From contig CM065801.1 of NCBI GenBank assembly GCA_033398695.1, forward strand, positions 3,162,001-3,226,000: 64,000 nucleotides of DNA, written 5' to 3'. The position numbers were made by a program, and so were the translations under genes. Under the pieces are notes generated by a model, which saw nothing but the letters and a program-made list of their open reading frames with translations, did not search any database and was not told the DNA's origin. This document shows positions 55,752 through 64,000 of the stretch, one piece after another (within the stretch, counting starts at the first letter, position 1; each line of letters begins with the position of its first letter). The DNA comes from Orobanche coerulescens (Eukaryota > Streptophyta > Magnoliopsida > Lamiales > Orobanchaceae).

Positions 55752-56961
55752 CGGGTCCAAAAGATCTTTATCGTTCGCTGGATCGTTCACACGGGCTATA
55801 CAGAATAGGCACTGCCGGTGGATCATGATAGGAGGTCGGAGGACCCTGGTAAGAGGGCACGAGCCTGTAAAGTCGAAAAATGGAGCACCCTCTATATCAA
55901 GCCCTTTGCATTTTTGTGCACCTCTAAGTATGTACCTGAAAAAGTCATTGTACCATATTCTCCCATTTGTGTTAAATTTAATAATATCAAATATTTACCA
56001 ATAATAAATTTTCAAAAATACTCTTAGAATATTAAATTAAGTACTTGAATTAAAGGGGCCACCCACGACAAACCTCTAGTGGCTGGCATATTTTTCTTTT
56101 CGTCAGATTTGTCGTTCTGCTTTCCAACGGGCCCAAAGCTGATCAGCAGCAAATTTTCCTTTTGGCGGCAGGCCTACTAGCATATTTTCCGATGGGGTCG
56201 CCGCTCTCAATCGACAAACTCTGGTGGCCGTCATGTCAGTCTTTATTCCGACTAGGCCGCCGGTATCCGACAAACCTCCAGTGATCAGCCGTTTTTTTTT
56301 CTTTTTTGTGCTACACGGCGTAATGTTTTTCCGCGACCGACTAGTTTCTTTTTATTTCTGTGTCGTCTTATTTTCGGACGGACCTCCAACAATCGGCCAG
56401 TTTGTTCTTTCTTTTTTGGGGTGCGACCGCCTGTTAACCTGCGTGCTGACTACTGGTAGACTTCCGGTTACAATTATTTTTTCATTTTGGTATGGTCGTA
56501 GTCGGCAACCTTCATGTATCGGTCATTTTTGTGTTTTTGGTGCGGCCGCCGCTAGCAGAGGTCCGAGAGCCACTAATTTTTTCTAGCAAGTAAATATAGT
56601 AATTTGATTATTTGATCTAATTATGACGCCCTCGTCGTGCAATTATAGTAAGAATTATCTTTAATTAATAAGATAAGAGACAATTGTGTTTTTTTGTCGT
56701 TGTCGTATTGTACACCTGAGAAGACAACTCCACACCTCCATATTTTTACACCTAGGTTCCAATTTGGATTTTTTCATATCGAGTCCAATCCAAACGAGCC
56801 CATTATTTAAATACGAATTCAAATTAAACATGACTTTAATAAAGTGATGATGTACTTAGTGGCGTATTCCGAATTATTCAAAGGGTGACGAGAATATATT
56901 GGGAGAGTTGACTTCTACTAAATCTTCTACTAAAGATTGTGGTTTTTTTTTTTTTTATGTT
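55752..56961. other. No gene; weak repeats at 56060-56590
   Basis: The start is the lost right side of the hAT relic. From 56060 to 56590, GACAAACCTCYAGTGG-like phrases recur near 56068, 56214, 56268 and 56387, each followed by a GGCCG...TTTTTTCTTTT tract. They are old diverged repeats of unknown origin. The ORF 56224-56586 is built from them. Confidence 0.45.
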
Positions 56962-57170
56962 ATGGTTCCTTACTTCGATAGGGTACAAATCTCTAAATTT
57001 AATATTTTTAGATACTTTTACAGAACTATTGCCGATACTAATAAGTAGTAGTCAAAATTTTGTATCCATTTTTCATAATATTATGCTTGAAAAATGGATG
57101 TCATGGCGAATTCTTCAGAGAAAATGGTGTAAAATTTAGATATTTGTACCTTGTCGAAGTAAGGAACCAT
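56962..57170. mobile_element. Small MITE with ~40 bp inverted ends
   Basis: ATGGTTCCTTACTTCGATAG and the next 20 bp pair with the reverse complement at 57131-57170 with few mismatches. It is 209 bp, AT-rich, without ORF. No clear target duplication. Confidence 0.75.
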
Positions 57171-57321
57171 GGCATATATTTTTTGAATAGATTCCATTCT
57201 GAGAGAATTGAAAAAACAGAACAATGCTAATTGTGCTTTATTTAATTATTTTGTGTACAACATCTCGAGCAAATGTTTGAAGCAAATGCCAGAAAAAAGT
57301 CATAGAGGTTTTGCTAATAAA

Positions 57322-58900
57322 GAGTTATTTACCAAATAAGTGTATTTATAAAATATATTTACTTTTTTTGTGTAGTTTTGAACATATTTATCATTTAGGT
57401 GTTGTTTTCAATTTAAATGGGTTTTTGTTTTATTTTTTTCAATTTAATGCTTTTTATTGTGAATTACCTCTGCCCTAAATATTTTTTACTGCTTTTTATA
57501 AAGACTGATTTACCAAAAGGGTGTAGTTTTAAAATATATTTACATTATAGGTGTACTTTCAAACATATTTACCAAATAGGTATAGTTTTCTATTTAGTGG
57601 GTTTTTATTGTTTTTTTTTTACTTTTTTAAAATCATTATTTTTTCTGCTTTTTCCAACCGTTTTTTACTACTTTTTTAAACAATTTTTTTAAGAAAAAAA
57701 TATTTGTAATATTAATATTAAAAGCCGAAAGTTCTTATTAAAATTCGTAAATAAAAAAAAGTGAATTTTTTTTTTGAAATTTATTTGTAAACTGTTTTAA
57801 TAAAAAAACTGGAATAATATTCTACATGAAGAAATAAAAAGTTGAATAATTTTTTTAAAACCTGCTAGTTTATTTTCATAAAAAACTATTATTTTCTTAA
57901 AAAAAATCTAAAAATCTAAAAAACAGACAAATTAAGATTTTTTTTACTGATTTTTTAACTGTCTTTTAATGTCTTTACTAAATTATTTTTTTACTGCTTT
58001 TTTTTACTGATTTTTATTGTTTTTTTAAACTATGCTAACAATAAAAATGTGTTTGAACAATGCTAACAAAAAAAAATTAAAACCAACATCATCACAAAGA
58101 AGAAGTATTGTTCAAACAATTTTTTTTTTGAACAATTTTTTTATTGTTAGCATTGTTCAAACAATTTTTATTGTTAGTATAGTTTAAAAAAAAAACAGTA
58201 AAAAACAGTAAAAAAAGGCAGTAAAAAAAATAATTTAGTAAAGGCATTAAAAATAGTTAAAAAACCAGTAAAAAAATCTTAATCTGTCTGTTTTTTAGAT
58301 TTTTACATTTTTTTCTAAGAACATAACAATTTTTTTATGAAAATAAACTAGCAGGTTTTAAAAAAATTATTCAACTTTTTATTTTTTCATGTAGAATAAT
58401 ATTCCAGTTATTTATTAAAATAGTTTACAAATTAATTTCAAAATCCTTTTTTTCAATTTATTTTTATTTACGAATTTTAAATAAGAACTTTCGGATTTTA
58501 ATATTAATATTACAAATATTTTTTCTTAAAAAAAATAGTTTAAAAAAGCAGTAAAAAACAGTTGAAGAAAGCATAAAAAATAATGATTTTAAATAAAAGT
58601 AAAAAAAAAACCACTTAAATAGAAAACTATACCTATTTGGTAAATATGTTTGAAAGCAAAGTACACCTATAATGTAAATATGTTTTAAGACTACATTCCT
58701 TTGGTAAATTAATCTTTATAAAAAGCAGTAAAAAATATTTAGGGCAGATTTAATTCACAGTAAAAAAATATTAGATTGAAAAAAATAAAACAAAAATCCA
58801 TTTAAATTGAAAATAACACTTAAATTGTAAATATGTTCAAAACTACACCTAAAAGATAAATATATTTTATAAATACACATGTTTGGTAAATAACTATGCC
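57322..58900. mobile_element. 1.6 kb foldback element
   Basis: Two arms of about 750-780 bp are inverted copies, from GAGTTATTTACCAAATAAG at the left to CATGTTTGGTAAATAACTA at the right, meeting near 58060-58140. AATAAA lies at both edges (57316-57321, 58901-58906) and may be the target duplication. The arms are AT-rich and non-coding. A transcript would fold into a long hairpin. Confidence 0.85.
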
Positions 58901-59521
58901 AATAAATGTCTCATGACACTTCATCAGTTATAACACTAACATGATCGAAGTCAACGGTCCCGATGATCGGGTATGTGCATCCCAACCTAACTGCATGATG
59001 CACATGAGCAACTTTGGTCCGTACGATATGCTCAGAATTATCATTCATGCCATATATCTTATATATATAAAGATTGAATCCTTAAATTTATTGTGGAGTT
59101 CTAATGATATTAATGGATATTTTTACATTTAATATTAGTTCATATTAAATTATCTTATATATATAAATATTGAGTCCTTAAATTTATTGTGGAGTTTTAA
59201 TGACTCTAATTTTTATGTCTTAATTATTATGGAGTCTTAAAGCTTCAACTCATTATCTTAAACATCCGAATTTAATACACAAGAAAACCAAAAGACCATA
59301 AAACGCAAATAACCAAACGATTGAGACATGATAGGTTAATATTTTTATTTCCTTATTAATTGAGGATAGTTAATTACAATCATTCACAAGTTACATGGAA
59401 TGGGGCCTATAAATAACACATACATTTTTTTAGCTTGCCACACCTCCAAATTGATATTAAAGGCTTGAATTACTGAAAATAAGCACAACATGCTCGATTG
59501 GTAAAGTTTTATCTATCTTAT
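58901..59521. other. No gene; short tandem duplication
   Basis: CCTTAAATTTATTGTGGAGT occurs at 59080 and again at 59179, a ~98 bp duplication. ORF 58941-59132 matches nothing I know. Confidence 0.5.
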
Positions 59522-59935
59522 CTTATCTTACATAGCGATTGGTTGTTACAAAATCCCATGAAACATACGTAGTTGGGGATACGCCTGTTGCAAACGGTGC
59601 CAAGTCGATTGGATCGATCGAAGCTGGACTCACACCGCTATGCAAAGATGAGTTGGTGACTCACCAAATCCTAATAATGAGGACATGGGTAACTTCTACT
59701 CCGCGGGGTATGACCCTTTGTTTTACGTCCACCATTCGAATGTCCATCGTATGTGTAAACTATGGAAGTATTTGGGCATTAAAGGACACAAAGAACCGAG
59801 AGATAGGGATTGGACAGATGCATCATATGTTTTCTTCTTTTTCATGCAACCATTGAGAAAGAACCGAGAAAAAAACTCCATGAAAGCCCTGATCGAGTTG
59901 AAGACACGTTGAGGCTGAAGAATATTTGTGTTTAA
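59522..59935 (+). pseudogene. PPO: Polyphenol oxidase (tyrosinase) fragment
   Basis: Plant PPO is a di-copper enzyme, usually of the thylakoid lumen, that oxidises phenols to quinones. The first frame gives VVTKSHETYVVGDTPVANGA and KSIGSIEAG. After a frameshift near 59655 comes VGDSPNPNNEDMGNFYSAGY, then DPLFYVHHSNVHRMCKLWKY, the copper-B site region, and DRDWTDASYVFF, the start of the DWL domain. A further shift near 59885 gives RVEDTLRLKNI and a stop. The usual HHxNxDRMW is HHSNVHRMC. The CuA site, transit peptide and C-terminal domain are absent. Confidence 0.9.
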
Positions 59936-60660
59936 CTTTTGTAAATTAAGGCTGAAGAATATTCAAACTAATAAAGCACTACGCTATATTAATTAGAAAG
60001 AAGATGCATAATATTTGTTGATAGATGAGAGACGATGACAATTAATCATTTGCCATCTTTTATTTCAGTGTTATTAATTCAAACTTCATGAATCATTTCT
60101 CATCATATGTTTGGATACTATTAATAGAAGTTTAGTTTTTTTTCTCTACTTGACGATTTTATTAGTTGGGCTGATTGTGTAATACAATGGCACAACTTGC
60201 CATTTAGTCACTGAATCATTTACATTATACACCAAGTTAAATTTAACTATTTGGACCTGCTACTTAAAATGCAGACTTTTCTAAGCATATGAAATTGGCT
60301 TTGGATACTCCACGGATATCTGCAACATGCATTAGCTTCTCGCTATTCAAGATAGCATATATCATTTTAAATTATAATCCATTATCAGAGCTTGCTTTTT
60401 AAATAGCATATATGATCTTATATATTTCACTTATAGATTTCATATAGATGAATTTTATCACATTGAATAATGAATAGAAAGAAAAAAAATACATAATTTT
60501 GGCTCGAAGCCATTTGTAAATTATAATAACAAATAAAAAAGTTAAGTTTTAGACATAAGCAAAAGTTCAATAGTTGATCCAAAAATAAAACCGGTGCATC
60601 GCACGGGTTAGAGTGTCTCGTTGTATTAAAATTTTCGACACAATAAAAATCATATTGTTA
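59936..60660. other. AT-rich spacer
   Basis: No gene. GGTGCATCGCACGGGTTAG near 60594 looks like a Helitron hairpin but no CTRR end follows. Confidence 0.45.
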
Positions 60661-61600
60661 ACATATAAAATTTTTTTGGGCTCGGACCGATTCGGCTGTT
60701 GGTAAAAATTAAAGAATCGGAACCGGTTTTTAAATACATAAATCGGTTCGATTTTTGACCACTTTTTTCAGGAACCGAATTAGGAACCGAAACCGCAAAA
60801 ATCGATTTTTTCTTCAGGATCGAATTAGGAACCGGAAACGAATTTAATGTGTAAAAATCAGTTTTTTCGGTTCTTTTAGGAACCGAATTGTGCAAAAAAA
60901 CCGAATTTTGTAAAAAAAAAAAAAAATCAAATTTTGAGTAGAAACCGAATTTAATGTATAATATTTTGAACAAAATACATTTAATTTGATTTATATAATA
61001 CCTATATTATGTAAAAATTTATATATAATATTATTTTTATAATTATATAATATATATATATATATAACCGGTTCCAAACCATTTTTTTCTAACCTCATAA
61101 AACAGGAACCGGAACCGGAACCGAATTATTAAAAAGGAACCGAATGAAAAACCGGAATCGGTTAATAATAAAAAAGCCGAAATCTGGACCGAATTTTTCG
61201 GTTCGGTTCTTATTAAAATTCGGTTCTTCGGGTAAAAATCTCAGCCCTAAACTTTTCCGTATGGTATTAGTTACATACCGTTATCGTGCCGAAATCGACA
61301 TACAGAGATCAAGTCGGTATAACATAAATATTTGGTATAGCGAAAATTTTTATGATATATCAAATAAATTTCAAAATACTGAAAAGTTTCGATATACCGA
61401 TACTTTCTCGGCATATGCAAAATTATATGTACTGAAAAATTTCGGTATCGTACCGAAAATATCCATAACAGTATCATATTGTACCAAAAAATCAGTATGA
61501 CAAAAAGTGTGATTTTTTTTTCTGAAACTTTTCGGTACGATGTTTTCGATATTTCGGCATTCTCCGTATTATTGTCTTGCCGGCCCTAAATAGCTACATG
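60661..61600. mobile_element. hAT-like remnants rich in GGAACCG and CGGTA
   Basis: 60665-61250 is filled with GGAACCGG/CGGTTC words in both orientations and closes with TCAGCCCTAAAC. 61258-61590 is filled with CGGTAT/ATACCG words and closes with GCCGGCCCTAAAT. Both look like non-autonomous hAT elements whose left ends have decayed. The ORFs are repeat artefacts. Confidence 0.5.
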
Positions 61601-62191
61601 AAATTTGTGAAGAAGTAATTCGATTTTAAGCCATAGCCATCTTAAAATCTTCCACAAAAGTGTAATATCCGTAATTTTCCCATTTTTAGCAGTTTCCATT
61701 TTTGGTGTATGTCTATTTTTATCGACTCGCTTGTAACCGTTTCGACATTTTGAATCTATTTTGTTCTTGGAGTTTTTCCATTTGGACGAGTTTTGATGAT
61801 GTTTTCACGTAATTTCATTTTATGACATGTTTTGCCGTATGAACGTTCGATTCTTGTAAAACTCGTTCGTTTTCATTATTTCTGGGTTTGTACAAGTTCG
61901 TATGGTTGAGTTGGTCTTGTGGAGACTTTCGGTTCGTAAATCCGACGTCGTTTCGTGATTTTCGGGCACTTGGGCCATTTTTGTAATTTCCTAATAGTTT
62001 AGGGAATCTCGTTTTCGTTGTCGCATTACGGACCCTTCGGTGGTCGGAATTGTATTTTTCTTTCAGCACTTAGCTCCGTCGTCTTGTATGCTTCGTATTC
62101 ATGTTCCTGGATTCTGGTCTCGTCGTGTGTATCGTGTATCGTACCCTCGACAGCGACTGCTGGCGATATGACATCGCGATCTTGAGCTCGT

Positions 62192-62345
62192 GTAGGTAGC
62201 GCACGCTACCCTGTTGCCTTGCGTGCGCTCAAGAAACGATTAGCGTCGCTAACCCTTATTGTTAGCGTCGCTAACGAATGTGGCATAGCCACGGACTGCC
62301 GCGGCCGTTAGCGCACGCTACATATGGCGATTAGCGTGCGCTAAC
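62192..62345 (+). promoter_or_regulatory. TAGCG(N)CGCTA cluster in the B-type LTR
   Basis: GTAGCGCACGCTAC (62194), TTAGCGTCGCTAAC (62241 and 62262), TTAGCGCACGCTAC (62308) and TTAGCGTGCGCTAAC (62331) precede the TATA box. The homologous place in the other B copy carries TTACGGCCGTAA instead. Confidence 0.82.
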
Positions 62346-62351
62346 TTCACA

Positions 62352-62359
62352 TTATATAA
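62352..62359 (+). promoter_or_regulatory. TATA box of the B-type LTR
   Basis: TTATATAA lies about 8 bp after the last palindrome. Confidence 0.65.
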
Positions 62360-62488
62360 GCCCAGTAGCGCTTTTGAAGCGGCTTCATTCTTTTCCCTTC
62401 GTTTCTTCGACGTGCGACCTCGCAGGCGATTTCCATCAGATTCGATCGGCGTTCTATTCACATTCCATCACCGTAGAGTTGTGCTAAC

Positions 62489-64000
62489 ATATTATCATCG
62501 TATAATCGTCATCCATCATCCGAAATCAAGGTAATTTCGTCAGAACCCTAACTCGTCAAATTTGGGGGTTTTTCCGGTTTTACTAATTGGAACCGAATTA
62601 TTCCGGATGTTAGGATATTCTTCACCGATTGTGATTGTTGAATGATTCCAAATCCAATTTCCTTGATTTTAATCCGCGAATTATCGATACGGGAGATTTT
62701 GCGTAAACCCTCGCCGTATCAATTGATCGTCTATTGTCGTTATTGGTAATCGGGGTTTTGGGAGTATTCCTTTCGACACGATGTCCGTTGGGACTGAGTT
62801 ATGCTAATTCTTCGTTTAGGAACCGTCGTTGTCCATTCGGATCATCCGTAGTCACTTTTCACTTCCGATCCTTCGAAGATGTCACAAAGGCAAGTACTTT
62901 ACATTTGTTTACATGTTCTAGTATTTGAATTATGGCTGTATCGTGGTTGTTGTGGATGGTTATGTGTATGTTCACCTAGGGACGGTCCGACGGGGCCTCT
63001 AGGGATACGTATTGCCGTGAGTGTGCGTATCGTGAACTGTGGTTAGCCACCCAGGGATGTCCGACGGGACTCTACGGGGTACGGTGGCCGTGAGTCTCGT
63101 GCCAACGGTTAACTTTGAATTATGATTTGTTGGAGATAATGTGTTTGTGTTTGTACATCATAAATATTCCGGAATATAAAATGATTTTTGGCGCATATAT
63201 TCATCTGATTAGAATGTAGTTCAAATGGATTGTACTTGCACTAGCAGTTGTCGCTAACCCCTTAAATGGGGGAAATACTTTTTGTATTTCAGGTATTGAT
63301 CGTGGGAACAAGCGAGCACTCGGGCCGTATGAGGATGATGGGCAAGCATGATATTATCATCAGTATAATCGTCATCCATCATCCGAAATCAAGGTAATTT
63401 CGTCTAGAACCCTAACTCGTCAAATTTGGGGGTTTTTCCGGGTTTTACTAATTGGAACCGAATTATTCCAGTATGTTAGGATATTCTTCACCGATTGTGA
63501 TTGTTGAATGATTCCAAATCCAATTTCCTTGATTTTAATCCGCGAATTATCGATACGGGGAGATTTTGCGTAAACCCTCGCCCGTATCAATTGATCGTCT
63601 ATTGTCGTTATTGGTAATCGGGGTTTTGGGAGTATTCCTTTCGACATCGATGTCCGTTGGGACCGAGTTATGCTAATTCTTCGTTTAGGAACCGTCGTTG
63701 TCCATTCGGATCATCCGTAGTCACTTTTCACTTCCGATCCTTCAAGATGTCACAAAGGCAAGTACTTTACATTTGTTTACATGTTCTAGTATTTGAATTA
63801 TGGCCGTATCGTGGTTGTTGTGGATGGTTATGTGTATGTTCACCTAGGGACGGTCCGACGGGGCCTCTAGGGATACGTATTGCCGTGAGTGTGCGTATCG
63901 TGAGCGTGGTTAGCCACCCGGGGATGTCCGACGGACTCTACGGGTACGGTGGCCGTGAGTCTCGTGCCAACGGTTAACTTTGAATTATGATTTGTTGGAG
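62489..64000 (+). repeat. 862 bp tandem duplication within the LTR
   Basis: 62489-63350 is repeated from 63351 to the window end. The two copies differ mainly by single-base gains and losses (e.g. CGTCAGAAC versus CGTCTAGAAC, CTCGCCGTATC versus CTCGCCCGTATC). Confidence 0.9.

Larger units (their letters stand above)
61661..64000 (+). repeat. Family B-type LTR, plus strand, runs off the window
   Basis: It starts TGTAATATCCGTAATTTTCC and is collinear with the reverse complement of 55746-54100. It contains a palindrome cluster, TATA box, and candidate leader intron 62890-63292 (AAAG/GCAAGT to GTATTTCAG/GT, hairpin CCCCTTAAATGGGG). Near 63350, instead of continuing to the LTR end, it jumps back to a second copy of 62489 onward. 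Confidence 0.88.

Noticed and set aside
58941..59132. 63-residue ORF upstream of the PPO fragment
   Set aside because: I checked it against PPO CuA motifs and found no match; it sits in repeat-like AT-rich DNA.
60588..60620. Possible Helitron 3' hairpin GGTGCATCGCACGG
   Set aside because: No CTRR terminus follows within the expected 10-12 nt.
61144..61500. 118-residue ORF (and 60650-60973 minus)
   Set aside because: They are built from CGGAACC and ATACCG repeat words of hAT-like remnants.

Overview
This window is nuclear DNA of a flowering plant, most likely a dicot. It carries an intron-split linker-histone gene, plant Ty3/gypsy lineages (Tat-type, chromovirus, and a group with a TGGTATCAGAGC primer site), Helitrons, Stowaway, Tourist and hAT MITEs, a LINE tail, tRNA-derived SINEs and a probable mitochondrial insertion. 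Only one gene looks intact (linker histone H1, 11377-12087). A polyphenol oxidase fragment (59522-59935) is a pseudogene. Nearly everything else is nested, mostly decayed mobile DNA. No bacterial-type features apply.

Layout. 1-8600: a Tat-type protease relic and a segment present twice at about 99% identity, flanking a 6.45 kb minus-strand LTR element without visible gag-pol. 8585-13244: Tourist-like MITEs around the H1 gene. 13245-20467: a scrambled chromovirus with an inverted gag-protease block and an integrase-chromodomain end. It is split by a 3.5 kb solo LTR (TSD GTCAC) and bounded by a 13 bp direct repeat. 20470-25566: MITEs, a Helitron end, a microsatellite, and a second Helitron whose helicase is cut by the next element. 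25572-33696: a minus-strand LTR element (family A, TSD TTAAT) with another LTR (family D) inside. 33697-36412: rest of the Helitron, LINE tail and two SINEs. 36883-55751: a hAT relic (itself hit by a hAT MITE) that received family B (39061-55746, TSD CCCGC). Nested in B are two inverted family C LTRs (one holding a 3.3 kb NUMT), the C gag, and a Tat-lineage element lacking pol but keeping 3' tandem repeats and an antisense ORF. 55752-61660: small MITEs, a 1.6 kb foldback, the PPO pseudogene and hAT-like remnants. 61661-64000: a plus-strand family B LTR with an internal tandem duplication.

The most interesting signal is shared by five related LTR families (A-E). Each has an array of short palindromes just upstream of its TATA box, but the motif differs (TTAGCGCACGCTAA, TTACGGCCGTAA, GTGCCGCGGC type), and two copies of family B carry different motifs at the same place. 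Four of the families also have a plausible intron inside the LTR leader (GC-AG or GT-AG), with a C4/G4 hairpin just before the acceptor. Together these suggest a modular LTR control region whose binding-site cassette turns over quickly.
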